Notes under the pieces: generated by a model
Told to the model about the DNA's origin: nothing
Seen by the model: the letters and a program-made list of their open reading frames with translations, nothing else
Database searches by the model: none
Position numbers and translations under genes: made by a program
Source of the DNA: CAIXPS01 sp034430115
GTDB taxonomy: Bacteria > Chloroflexota > Anaerolineae > J036 > Brachytrichaceae
Assembly (NCBI GenBank): GCA_034430115.1
Contig: DAOUFG010000016.1
Coordinates: forward strand, 18,537-82,536
DNA: 64,000 nucleotides
Direction of reading: 5' to 3'
Shown here: one piece after another, positions 25,850-34,748 of the stretch
Layout of the letters: each line of letters opens with the position of its first letter
How positions within the stretch are numbered: position 1 is the stretch's first letter

Positions 25850-27010
25850 TCAGGCGCTCGTCTTCTCGTAGACCACCTTGCCGCCGACGATGGTGCTCTG
25901 CACCTGCAAATCGGCATCCAAGATCGCCATATCCGCGTCGTAACCCAGCGCGATGTCGCCTTTGCGGTTGCCCACGCCGATGGAGCAGGCTGGCGTGAGC
26001 GAAGCCATCGTCACCGCCTCATTCAGTTCACACCCCGTCGCGGCCATGATGTTGCGCAAGGCGGTGTCCAGCGTCAATGTGGAACCGGCTAAGCTGCCGC
26101 TGGCGGTGCGGGCCTGCCCGTTTCGCACCGTAATGTCCTGTGGCCCCAACCGATAGGTGCCATCGCCCAGGCCGACGGCCTCAATCGCGTCGGTGATGAG
26201 CGCCAGCTTGTCGGCTGTTTTGCACTTATAGATGATTTTCATCACGCCGGGGTGCACGTGCACGTTATCGGCAATCACCTGCGCCACCACGTCGTCGCTC
26301 GCCAGCACAGCACCGGCGGTGCCCGGCTCGCGGTGATGCAACCCGCGCATGCCGTTGAACGTGTGCGTGGCCTGCGTAACGCCGCGCGCGAAGCAGCGGC
26401 AGGCCGTCTCATAATCGGCATCGCTATGGCCGATCGCCAGCGTCACGTGCGCGCGCAACGCATCGTCGATCATGGCGGCGTTCTCTGCGATCTCTGGAGC
26501 GATGGTCATCAGGCGCACGATGCCCAGGTCGAACCAGCGCCCGTATTCCTCGCGCCGGGCCGGGCGAATCAGGTCCGGCGACTGCGCGCCACACTGCTTG
26601 GCATTCAAGAAAGGCCCTTCAATATGTGCGCCCAGGATTTGCGCACCCGGCACACCGCGCGCCATCATCAGCTTGATGTTATCCAATGCCGCATCGATGC
26701 GCTCGCGCGTCTCAGTCATCGTGGTGGGCAGGAAGCTGGTCACGCCATGGCTGGCAAAGAAGGTGGACATCGTCTCCAACGTTTCGGGGGTAGCATCCAT
26801 CGTATCGTAATCCAATGCCCCATGCACGTGAATATCCACAAACCCCGGCACGACGATGCGATCTCGCGCATCGATGACCGTCGCGCTCGTATCCGCTACC
26901 GTATCACTCGTCACCCGCTCAATGATGCCATCCTTGGCGATCACCGTTACTTGCCGCAATGTTTCTTTTGGCAGCACCAGCGTGCCGCATCGAACCATGA
27001 GTATTGTCAT
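25850..27010 (-). CDS. nagA: N-acetylglucosamine-6-phosphate deacetylase NagA
   Basis: A 386-residue amidohydrolase-fold enzyme that removes acetate from GlcNAc-6-phosphate. Metal and substrate motifs: DIHVHGALDYDT near residue 60, the metal-ligand Glu in GAHIEGPFLN, His in TLAIGHSDAD and THTFNGMRGLHHREPG, and the catalytic Asp in LALITDAIEA. The product is the substrate of the convergent SIS protein, so both steps of GlcNAc-6-P breakdown are encoded here. AGGAG lies 12 bases before the ATG. A LacI-type palindrome lies at 27061-27072, about 50 bp upstream. Confidence 0.95.
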   Translation of the reverse strand: MTILMVRCGTLVLPKETLRQVTVIAKDGIIERVTSDTVADTSATVIDARDRIVVPGFVDIHVHGALDYDTMDATPETLETMSTFFASHGVTSFLPTTMTETRERIDAALDNIKLMMARGVPGAQILGAHIEGPFLNAKQCGAQSPDLIRPARREEYGRWFDLGIVRLMTIAPEIAENAAMIDDALRAHVTLAIGHSDADYETACRCFARGVTQATHTFNGMRGLHHREPGTAGAVLASDDVVAQVIADNVHVHPGVMKIIYKCKTADKLALITDAIEAVGLGDGTYRLGPQDITVRNGQARTASGSLAGSTLTLDTALRNIMAATGCELNEAVTMASLTPACSIGVGNRKGDIALGYDADMAILDADLQVQSTIVGGKVVYEKTSA

Positions 27011-27060
27011 TCTTTATATATACTCCTGACCCCAAATACGAAGAATCAATCATCATGATT

Positions 27061-27072
27061 CTAACCGGTTAG
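27061..27072. promoter_or_regulatory. LacI-type operator candidate upstream of nagA
   Basis: CTAACCGGTTAG is a perfect 12-bp palindrome with the central CG and the AACCGGTT core common to LacI-family operators. It lies 51-62 bp upstream of the nagA start. No LacI-family gene is present in the window. Confidence 0.45.
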
Positions 27073-27155
27073 GAAATTCCCAATATCGTCGTGTTGAATG
27101 GCAACTCCCTGGCAAGCGCTTTGTAACGTCGGCGCGGTGCTCAATAGGCAGATTT

Positions 27156-27205
27156 AGAGATTGGAGATTGGGATGTGAATCTCAAATCTCCAATCCCCAA
27201 TCTCT
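27156..27205. repeat. Inverted repeat of GAGATTGGAGATTGG type after GH51 gene
   Basis: AGAGATTGGAGATTGGGAT (27156-27174) faces AATCTCCAATCCCCAATCTCT (27185-27205), an imperfect stem of about 19 bp that touches the GH51 stop codon. The same words occur at 40144-40244, so this is a dispersed intergenic repeat that may also work as a terminator stem. Confidence 0.65.
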
Positions 27206-28708
27206 TTATTGGCAGGTGACGACCGTGAATGACAGCGGCGGGAGGGTCAACGTGGCGCTATGATCCGCCAGCGGCTCACCCGGCAAACTGCAAGGCACCA
27301 CCGCATTGGGCTGTTCGAAGCTGTTGGCGACTTTGGGGTCATCGCACGCCATCTGATAGATGGCATTGATGCGCTGTGGCGCTGTCGCCTGCCAGACCAG
27401 GTCGGTAGTCAGGCTCTCTTTCTGGCTGCGGTTCACCAGGAACACCGCGCTCTGGTCGGTGGCGGGGTCGTAACAGGCCGAAGCATCCACCAGCGGCATG
27501 CTGCCATAGGCAGACGTGTCATAGCAGGGCGATTGGGCCAACACGTCCAGCGCGAGCCCTTTGGCGTAGCGGCTGAAGAACATGAACGGGTAGAAGGTGG
27601 TCTGGCGCAGGAGTTGGTCGCGCGTGGTCAAGAGCGGTGCGATCACATTCACAATCTGGGCCAGGCAGGCAATCTTTAGCACGTCGCAGCGGCGCAGGAA
27701 GACGTTCATCCACTCGGCCACAACCAGTGCGTCTTCGAGGTTATAGACCTCTTCCAGCAGATGCGGCGCTTCGGCCCAGCCGCCCAACATCGTCTGGTCC
27801 TTGTACCAAACGTTCCACTCGTCCCACGACAGGAAAACATCATGCTTAGAGCGCAACTTGCCCTTCACATAGCGCAACGTGGCGGCCAGCGTATCGAGTT
27901 GCGACTCAAATTGCGCCGTGGACGCCAGGTACGACGCCGTGTCGTTCTCGCGATTTCCCACGTAGTAGTGCAACGAGAGGTAGTCCACATGCTCCCAGCA
28001 TGACTCCAACACGACCCTATCCCACTCCGGGTAAGTGGACATGCTCGTGCCGGAGGACCCGCACAGCGCCAGCTTGATGCTTGGGTCTTGCCACTTCATC
28101 AGCTTGGCCGCTTCGCGCGCCTTGCGCGCATATTCGTCCATCTCCAGGTGACCGATTTGCCACGGGCCATCCATTTCGTTGCCCAGGCACCAATGGGTCA
28201 CGCCGTGCGGCTCCTTGTAGCCGTGCGTGGCGCGCAGGTCGGCATATTTGCTGCCTAGCGGGGCGTTGCAATATTCCACCAGGTTCGACGCGTCGGCGAT
28301 GCTGCCCGTGCCCAGGTTCACGCCCAGGAGAGGTTTGGCTTCAATCGCCTTGCAGAAACCGATGAACTCATTTGTGCCAAATTGATTCGTCTCGATGGAT
28401 TGCCAGGCCAGTTCGCGCCGGCGGGGGCGCTGGTCGCGCGGGCCAACCCCATCGCGCCAGTCATACCCGCTGAGGAAGTTGCCGCCGGGGTAGCGCATCA
28501 TGCGGAAGTTCAATTCACGCAGCGCGTCCAGCACATCGGTACGCAGGCCGCGCGCATCTGCGCAGGGCGACGTTGGGTCATAAATGCCGCCATAGATACA
28601 GCGACCCAGGTGCTCGGCAAAGCCGCTGAAAAGCAGCGGCGAAATCTCACCAACGACGCGATTCGTATCCAGGTATATATGGGCTGTTTTGTCTGAGTGC
28701 GATTGCAT
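27206..28708 (-). CDS. GH51 alpha-L-arabinofuranosidase
   Basis: A 500-residue intracellular enzyme (no signal peptide) that releases terminal L-arabinofuranose from arabinan or arabinoxylan fragments. The N-terminal segment ISPLLFSGFAEHLGRCIYGGIYDP is characteristic. The acid/base is E178 (HWCLGNEMDGPW) and the nucleophile E297 (FLSWDEWNVWY). A C-terminal beta-sandwich ends the protein, as in the family. It begins 9 bp downstream of the GH127 stop on the same strand, so the two form an operon acting on L-arabinofuranosides. Confidence 0.95.
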   Translation of the reverse strand: MQSHSDKTAHIYLDTNRVVGEISPLLFSGFAEHLGRCIYGGIYDPTSPCADARGLRTDVLDALRELNFRMMRYPGGNFLSGYDWRDGVGPRDQRPRRRELAWQSIETNQFGTNEFIGFCKAIEAKPLLGVNLGTGSIADASNLVEYCNAPLGSKYADLRATHGYKEPHGVTHWCLGNEMDGPWQIGHLEMDEYARKAREAAKLMKWQDPSIKLALCGSSGTSMSTYPEWDRVVLESCWEHVDYLSLHYYVGNRENDTASYLASTAQFESQLDTLAATLRYVKGKLRSKHDVFLSWDEWNVWYKDQTMLGGWAEAPHLLEEVYNLEDALVVAEWMNVFLRRCDVLKIACLAQIVNVIAPLLTTRDQLLRQTTFYPFMFFSRYAKGLALDVLAQSPCYDTSAYGSMPLVDASACYDPATDQSAVFLVNRSQKESLTTDLVWQATAPQRINAIYQMACDDPKVANSFEQPNAVVPCSLPGEPLADHSATLTLPPLSFTVVTCQ

Positions 28709-28717
28709 TGATAAACC

Positions 28718-30487
28718 TCATCGAACGAATGGGAAATAGACGGTGTAACGCTCGTCTCGCACTTCGTAGAGTGGGATGAAGCGCACGTTACGCGCTTGCC
28801 CCACTGTGCGATACCAGGGGATCCAGTTTGCCCATTCGCGCTCGTTATCGGGCACCAGCAGCGCCCCGAGCGCGGCAGCATCGCCATGCAACTGGCGTTC
28901 TTCGTCCACCAGCCCCGCCAGCACCACCGGGCCATCCATGAAGGCCACCATATCGGGTTGGTCGGGGAGCGGATCGGCCCACAGACCTTTGGGCAGCGTG
29001 ATGCACAGCGTGTCATTGTGCCAGGTGCGACGGATCGTGTGGAAGCTGGACGGTTGCTCGCTCACCTGGACGGGTTCACCATTGACCTCAATCCGTGGTG
29101 CTGCATTCACCCACCACGGGATGCGCAACTTTAGGGCAAATGCCACCGGCTGATCGCACTGCACCGTCAAGACGATCTTGACGTTGGACGGTCGCCGCAC
29201 AGCACCCGTTTGCGGGTCTTGTTTCTGCGTCAAAGTGACGGGCACGTCCTGATAGGTCCAATGGGCTTGTGTGGGGATGTACTGGCAAACCGCGATGCCT
29301 TCCTCGTCCTGGTAATAGCACCCCCGGCTATATATCGTCTGCGCCTGCACCAGCGTGCCATGACAGCACCAGAAGTCATCTGTCGGGGTGCCCCACTTCT
29401 TCTGCGCACCCGGTTGCAAAGGCAGGAAATAGGTGATCATGCCCGTCTGCGGGTGTTGCTGGGCCAGGATGCCGTTATACAGGTTGCGCTCCCAGTAATC
29501 GGCATAGCGCACGTCGCCCGTCCAGGTGAGCAGATATTGAGCCAGGCGCATCATGTTATATACGGTGCAATGCTCCTGGTTCTTATCGCCCAGGCGCGCG
29601 GCCAGTTCGCCGGGGGGCGTCCAGATTTCGCCGCACGTTTGCCCGCCCGTGCAATAGGGCTGGCGCACCTGCACGGCAAAATGCCAATAGGCCTCCACGA
29701 TGTTGCGCCAGCGCGCATCGCCGGTCACTTCCCAGGCGCGCGCCGCACCCTGCACCTCGGGGATGGTGGTGTTGGCGTGCATGTTGGTAAGGGCATCTTC
29801 ACCGCGCAACAACCTATCGAACAGGCGCGGGCGGTCGTAACGGTTTAGCAGGTCCAGGTGTTCCTGGCTGCCCGTCACGCCATACAGGTTGGCCCAGGCT
29901 TCCAACATGCCACCCGTCTCCACGTCGAGGATGTCATCCATCTGCTGGCGGTTGAACCTGGCCGCCCAGCGGCTGAACCAGTTCGCCCAGTTAAGCATGA
30001 TGTCCAGCGCCTGCGCGTTGCCCGCCAGGGCGTACATATCGTACAGGCCCATCAGGGTCTTGTGCAGCGTGTAATGCGGCGCCCACACCTGCTTGCCGCC
30101 CGCAATCCACTCCAGGTACTTCTCCGGGATGGACCCAACCCACTCGCCGCCATTTTCCTGCTGGCAACGCGCCAATTCGGCCACGATACGGTCGGCCTTG
30201 GCCTTGATCTCCATATCGCCCGTTTCGGCAAAAATGGAGGCCGCGCCGGAAAGCCAGTGCCCCAGGAAGTGCCCGCGTACCTGGCTGGTGGGAGATTCCC
30301 AGCCCCAATGGCAATCCGCCGGTTTCTGTGGCGGTGACCAAAGACCTGCTTCCATATAAAAGTTCTGCAGCAGGTTTTCGGTGGCCAGGCTCATCATATA
30401 CTTGCGATTCAGCGCAAAACGTTGTTGAAACATGCTGGGGAGCAGCCCAACACGATCCCGGCTTAAGGGTTGGAATGTATATCGCAT
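28718..30487 (-). CDS. GH127 beta-L-arabinofuranosidase
   Basis: A 589-residue enzyme of the former DUF1680 family that removes beta-L-arabinofuranose, as found in hydroxyproline-linked arabino-oligosaccharides and some plant polysaccharides. Residues E305 and C307 (QEHCTVYNMMRL) and C374-C375 (WCCHGTL) correspond to the zinc-bound Cys-nucleophile centre described for this family. An (alpha/alpha)6 barrel spans about residues 30-420 and a beta-rich C-terminal domain follows. No signal peptide is seen. With the GH51 enzyme it covers both anomers of L-Araf. Confidence 0.94.
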   Translation of the reverse strand: MRYTFQPLSRDRVGLLPSMFQQRFALNRKYMMSLATENLLQNFYMEAGLWSPPQKPADCHWGWESPTSQVRGHFLGHWLSGAASIFAETGDMEIKAKADRIVAELARCQQENGGEWVGSIPEKYLEWIAGGKQVWAPHYTLHKTLMGLYDMYALAGNAQALDIMLNWANWFSRWAARFNRQQMDDILDVETGGMLEAWANLYGVTGSQEHLDLLNRYDRPRLFDRLLRGEDALTNMHANTTIPEVQGAARAWEVTGDARWRNIVEAYWHFAVQVRQPYCTGGQTCGEIWTPPGELAARLGDKNQEHCTVYNMMRLAQYLLTWTGDVRYADYWERNLYNGILAQQHPQTGMITYFLPLQPGAQKKWGTPTDDFWCCHGTLVQAQTIYSRGCYYQDEEGIAVCQYIPTQAHWTYQDVPVTLTQKQDPQTGAVRRPSNVKIVLTVQCDQPVAFALKLRIPWWVNAAPRIEVNGEPVQVSEQPSSFHTIRRTWHNDTLCITLPKGLWADPLPDQPDMVAFMDGPVVLAGLVDEERQLHGDAAALGALLVPDNEREWANWIPWYRTVGQARNVRFIPLYEVRDERYTVYFPFVR

Positions 30488-30562
30488 ACCCCTAATTGTG
30501 GCGCATTTTCACTATGATGCGAAGGGCACTCCCGGCATACAATCCAGGCAGGAGGTTGAGAA

Positions 30563-31720
30563 ATGTCACAAACGAAACAACCCTTACGTGTTGCAATCAT
30601 CGGCACCGCCCGGCGGTCCGATTATCTTTATGGGCCACTACTCAAGGCGCTTTCAGACGAAGTGCAACTGGTTGCAGTATGGGGACGCAGCACCGAATCG
30701 GCTCGCCGGTTGGGCGAAAGCCTGCAAATGCCCTGGTACACCAACCTGGATCAACTGGTGCGCGAGACGGCGCCGCAAATCGGCATCGTGTCGGTCAACT
30801 ACGGCGCAAACGGCGTGGTTGGCCTGATGGCCGTGGAAGCCGGCCTGAACGTGCTATTGGAAACGCCCATCGCCCACAGGCTCAGCGAGGCGGACGCCAT
30901 CATCGCCGCCGCAAACAAGCGCGGGTTGAAGATCGAGGTATCGGAGCAGTTTCATCGCCGCCCGCTGGAGCAAATCAAGCTTGCGCTGATCGCCTCCGGC
31001 GTCTTCGGGCACGTCTACACCTCCTACAACGACTTTGCCGGGCATGGGTATCACGGCGTCAGCGTGATGCGCAGTTACCTGGGTTTCGATGCCAAGCCCA
31101 CCCAGGTATCGGGCGCCGTGCGCCAGTATGACATGGCTTCGCAGTGGTCACGCCTGAGTAACGTCACCGGGCCGCGCACCGAGACGCAGGAACACGCCAT
31201 CGTGGCATTTGAAGGTGGCCGGTTGGGGTTCATCCACTGGACCGACGTCGGGTACGATTCGCCGTTGCGCTGGTGGCGCAGCAGCCGCTTCATGGCCGAA
31301 AAAGGCATGGGTATCACCATCGGCGTCGGGTTGGACGTTGAGGAGCGCCTGAGCCTGCTCACGCCCGATGGCGAAGCGCCACACTTCATCACCCTGGAGC
31401 GGCGTTGGGAACGCGTGGACGGCGGCGCGCTGATTAGCATGGTGGCACACACCAGCGACCCGCAGCACCCGACGGTGACGTGGCAGAATCCGTTCCATCC
31501 AGCACGCCAGGGGCACGGCCAGCAATGGCACGACGACGAAATCGGCGTAGCGGGCTGTATCCTCAGCCTGGTGAACGCCGTGCGCAACAACACCGCGCCC
31601 ACCTATGGCCCTTACCAGGCCCGGCTGGACCAGGAAATCACCCTGGCCTACCGCATGTCCTCCATCGAAGGTGGCCGGCCAGTGGCGCTGCCGCTCGACC
31701 CAGCAACGCAGACGCTATAG
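30563..31720 (+). CDS. Gfo/Idh/MocA family oxidoreductase
   Basis: A 385-residue NAD(P)-dependent dehydrogenase-like protein. The Rossmann start LRVAIIGTARRSDYLYGPLLKAL lacks the second Gly of GxGxxG (GTARRS), so cofactor binding is divergent. The Lys position of the EKP motif reads ETPIA (LLETPIAHRL), so the usual catalytic Lys is missing. It may bind a cofactor without the normal reaction or use another residue. AGGAGG precedes the ATG. It is divergent from GH127 by 75 bp, so shared control is likely. Confidence 0.82.
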   Translation: MSQTKQPLRVAIIGTARRSDYLYGPLLKALSDEVQLVAVWGRSTESARRLGESLQMPWYTNLDQLVRETAPQIGIVSVNYGANGVVGLMAVEAGLNVLLETPIAHRLSEADAIIAAANKRGLKIEVSEQFHRRPLEQIKLALIASGVFGHVYTSYNDFAGHGYHGVSVMRSYLGFDAKPTQVSGAVRQYDMASQWSRLSNVTGPRTETQEHAIVAFEGGRLGFIHWTDVGYDSPLRWWRSSRFMAEKGMGITIGVGLDVEERLSLLTPDGEAPHFITLERRWERVDGGALISMVAHTSDPQHPTVTWQNPFHPARQGHGQQWHDDEIGVAGCILSLVNAVRNNTAPTYGPYQARLDQEITLAYRMSSIEGGRPVALPLDPATQTL

Positions 31721-31723
31721 CTC

Positions 31724-31787
31724 ATGTAGGGCGACCTGTTAGGTCGCCCTCGGATCACAAGGGCGAGATAACATCTCGCCCTACATA
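31724..31787. repeat. Twin hairpin element GTAGGGCGA...TCGCCCTAC
   Basis: Two perfect 10-bp hairpins with 3-nt loops stand side by side: AGGGCGACCT-gtt-AGGTCGCCCT (31728-31750) and AGGGCGAGAT-aac-ATCTCGCCCT (31760-31782). Outer ATGTAGGGCGA and TCGCCCTACAT also pair, so the whole can fold as one unit. It fills the space between two convergent genes and looks like a REP/REPIN-type mobile-derived repeat that may also stop transcription. Confidence 0.75.
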
Positions 31788-31795
31788 GCCACAGT

Positions 31796-33070
31796 TCACC
31801 CCCACAAGTAGATCACGATACCCAGGAGCATACGGATAACGCCCACACCTATCAACGCCATTGGAATGCCGACAGCATTGGCCAGCACCGGCCCGGCAAA
31901 AGAACCCAGGAGAACGGCAATGTTGCTCAGCATGATATTCCACGAGATCCAAATCGTTTGATCCATCTCCGGCAGGCTTTCCAGGTGATAGTTAAACGAC
32001 GTTGCAGCAACGATCCCCGACGCGACGCCGGCGACCACCGATGAGACGATGAACAGGGTTGCATCTCTCGCAAAAGCAAGGGTCAACGTCTGGAAACACA
32101 ATAGCGCCGTTCCAACGGCAGTCAACTTCCGGCTGCCATATCGGCTGGTGAGCCGGGCAACCATGAGCGATACGATGAACACCAGGATATTGCTGGCGGC
32201 GCTGCCGACGCTGATGACACCGTCATCCAGGCCAAGCTGATTCACCGTAAGTAGCGGGATCAATGGTGCTGCCATGTAGGCCGCCGTGTTCATCACGGTC
32301 AACATTAAAACCACCACCATGTAGTGCTTGGCAGCAGCATCATGGCCGGGGATAAGCGAGCGTAACAACTTTCTATAGACCGGTTGATCACTGGGTGAAA
32401 GATGAACAGCCGGTGCTGCCACGGGTGCCGGGAATAGATTCTGTACACTGCCCAGGGTATAGATCGTAATGGCACACCCCACAAATCCGATGAAAAACAC
32501 CACCTGGTAACCCAGCGGGTAGGGCAGGTGCGTCAACAATTGGCCACAAATCAAGGTCACCACGAAAGAGATGATGGCGTTGATCGCGTTGCGTGTGCCT
32601 ACCACCGTTGCGCGCCACTCCGGCGGGATGCCGCCCATAAAGAGCGGGCCGAAGCAAATGTTTATCATCGTATTTGGAATTGCCAGCAAGATGGTGAACA
32701 CGATCACCGCAGTGACCTGCCACTCCGGCGGTAACAGGCTGGGGATGAACACCATGAAGATCAGGGTCGCGCGCGCAAAGAAGGCGCCCAGCACAATGCC
32801 ACGATGAATCGTCATCCGCTTGGCCAGGAACCCCGCGGGGATAGAGAGCAATAACGAGATCACCGCCGGCCCGGCGTTCAGCATGCCGATCTGTTCACTG
32901 GTTGCGCCTGCGCGCGTGGCATATACCGTCAGGAACACCATCATGGAGCCGGTGTACAGCCCCCACGCGGCAATATCCCAGTAAAAGATGATGAAATTGT
33001 GATGCAGTTTCTTGGGGACGTCTATGAGCAATGATTTCAAGGGTAAACCTACAAATGGATGGAAGCGCAT
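31796..33070 (-). CDS. MFS-type transporter
   Basis: A 424-residue membrane protein with about 12 hydrophobic segments from residue 30 onward, a central loop near residues 210-240 and the MFS-like GMLNAGPAVISLLLSIPAGFLAKR segment (about 63-86), the position of the family's A-motif. The protein belongs to a group often found beside glycosidase genes, so import of a sugar or oligosaccharide is likely. It is divergent from the hydrolase-like gene at 33184. I do not assign a substrate. Confidence 0.85.
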   Translation of the reverse strand: MRFHPFVGLPLKSLLIDVPKKLHHNFIIFYWDIAAWGLYTGSMMVFLTVYATRAGATSEQIGMLNAGPAVISLLLSIPAGFLAKRMTIHRGIVLGAFFARATLIFMVFIPSLLPPEWQVTAVIVFTILLAIPNTMINICFGPLFMGGIPPEWRATVVGTRNAINAIISFVVTLICGQLLTHLPYPLGYQVVFFIGFVGCAITIYTLGSVQNLFPAPVAAPAVHLSPSDQPVYRKLLRSLIPGHDAAAKHYMVVVLMLTVMNTAAYMAAPLIPLLTVNQLGLDDGVISVGSAASNILVFIVSLMVARLTSRYGSRKLTAVGTALLCFQTLTLAFARDATLFIVSSVVAGVASGIVAATSFNYHLESLPEMDQTIWISWNIMLSNIAVLLGSFAGPVLANAVGIPMALIGVGVIRMLLGIVIYLWG

Positions 33071-33183
33071 GCCAGGCCGAGGGACACGGGCCGGGCGGTC
33101 TGCACTGCGAAATGTTCAAGTGTTGTGATAATAGCCATGTTGCTACAACCGCGCTATTCTAATGTGACTTCTGAATAAGAGAT

Positions 33184-34647
33184 ATGACAACTCCAATTCA
33201 TTTGCATCCGTCGAACCAAAAGCTCTTCGAGTTTCGTGGCCAGCCACTGGTGTTCGTCACGGCCACCGAGCACTATGGCGCCGTCATCAACCGCTCCTTC
33301 CGCTGCGAACCCTACCTGGACGACCTGGCCAGCAAACATATCACGCTCACACGCTTGTTTTTGCTGTTCCGCGAGTTACAAAGCCCGCGCAATCCATCGT
33401 CCACCTGCAAGCCCGACTCGTCGGATTACGTCACGCCCTTCCCGCGCACCGGCCCAGGGCGGGCAACCGACGGCGAGTTGAAATATGACCTGGACCAGTG
33501 GAACCTGGAATATTTTGAGCGCCTGCATCGCTTTATGCAGCTCGCTTCTCAACGCGGCATCATCGTGGAGGTAACCCTGTTTAGCAACACCTATCACGAC
33601 ACGATTTGGGCGCTGAACCCCTTCTTTCACGAGAACAACATCAACAATACCCCCGCCATCCCCTGGCCCGATTACCTCACCCAGCGCCAGGCCGCCTTGC
33701 ACACGCGCCAACTTGCCTATGCGCGCAAAATCGTCAGCGAGCTGAACAGTTATGACAATTTCATCTTCGAAATATGCAACGAACCAGGCGGCAAGGCCGA
33801 CCTGCCCGGCAGCCCCAGCCCGGAAGAAGTGAACGAGTGGCAGGTGAGCATTGCCAACCTGATCCGCAGCACCGAAGCTCAATTGCCCAATCAACATTTG
33901 ATTAGCGGGCAGGAGGCGTTTACCTATACCCCGTTTACGCAGACCACCACCCTGTCATTTCAAGATTTTCCGCTGGATGTGGTGAACGTCCACCCGCTGC
34001 CCGGCACCGTCTACGGCGGCGTGACTTATCAGATGGGCGAGTTCATGTCCAAGCAGCTCAAGCTGCGCGCCCTGCGCGATTACTGCCTGGCGACTTATCA
34101 CGAGCCCAAACCCGCCAACATGGACGAAGACAACATCGCCAGCCAGTATATGGACCCGGAGGGTTGGACGATCCACCGCAAACGCGCCTGGATGGCGCTG
34201 CTGAGCGGCTGCCACTACGACGTGATCGACTTCAGCATCAACAAATACGTCGAAACGGGCAGCCCCGCCGCGCAACACCATATCCGCAGTTGGATGAAAT
34301 ACCTGTCCGAGTTCATGCACAGCCTGGACCTGCTGCGTGCCCGCCCCCTGCCCGACTTTCTGCGCGCCCAACCGGAGCACACCCTGGAGTGTGTATTCGC
34401 CGTAGCGGGCGAGGACTACTGCATCTACCTGGCCGACGAGCGCGAGATAGACGAACCCGGCTGTGGCGAAATGATTCATGGGGCAATCACTTTTGACCTG
34501 CCGGACGGCGCATACGAGGTGGCCTGCTACCTGCCAAGCACAGGGGCTTACTCTGTGTGGCTGCCGCTTGAAAGCAAGCCGGGGACAACGCTAAAACTCC
34601 CTGAATTCAAGCACGACCTGTTGGTGCGCATCCGTCGCGTAGATTGA
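33184..34647 (+). CDS. Putative cytoplasmic TIM-barrel glycoside hydrolase
   Basis: A 487-residue protein without a signal peptide. The acid/base Glu is probably E200 in FIFEICNEPGG, the strand-4 Asn-Glu of clan GH-A; a strand-7 nucleophile is not certain (E315 in ANMDEDNIAS is one candidate). The last 95 residues form a small beta domain as in many GH-A enzymes. I cannot assign a numbered family. It lies divergent from a probable sugar transporter, which supports a role in breaking down an imported oligosaccharide. The first residues (PIHLHPSNQKLFEFRGQPL) match the barrel-capping N-terminus common to such proteins. Confidence 0.65.
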   Translation: MTTPIHLHPSNQKLFEFRGQPLVFVTATEHYGAVINRSFRCEPYLDDLASKHITLTRLFLLFRELQSPRNPSSTCKPDSSDYVTPFPRTGPGRATDGELKYDLDQWNLEYFERLHRFMQLASQRGIIVEVTLFSNTYHDTIWALNPFFHENNINNTPAIPWPDYLTQRQAALHTRQLAYARKIVSELNSYDNFIFEICNEPGGKADLPGSPSPEEVNEWQVSIANLIRSTEAQLPNQHLISGQEAFTYTPFTQTTTLSFQDFPLDVVNVHPLPGTVYGGVTYQMGEFMSKQLKLRALRDYCLATYHEPKPANMDEDNIASQYMDPEGWTIHRKRAWMALLSGCHYDVIDFSINKYVETGSPAAQHHIRSWMKYLSEFMHSLDLLRARPLPDFLRAQPEHTLECVFAVAGEDYCIYLADEREIDEPGCGEMIHGAITFDLPDGAYEVACYLPSTGAYSVWLPLESKPGTTLKLPEFKHDLLVRIRRVD

Positions 34648-34748
34648 GCGTCGGTAATCGCCTGTTGCGAACGGCACCCGGTTCGGGTAGACTGCACATC
34701 ACGGCCTGGGTTATCATGAGCCTGCAACAACTGTAACTAAGGAGCCAG

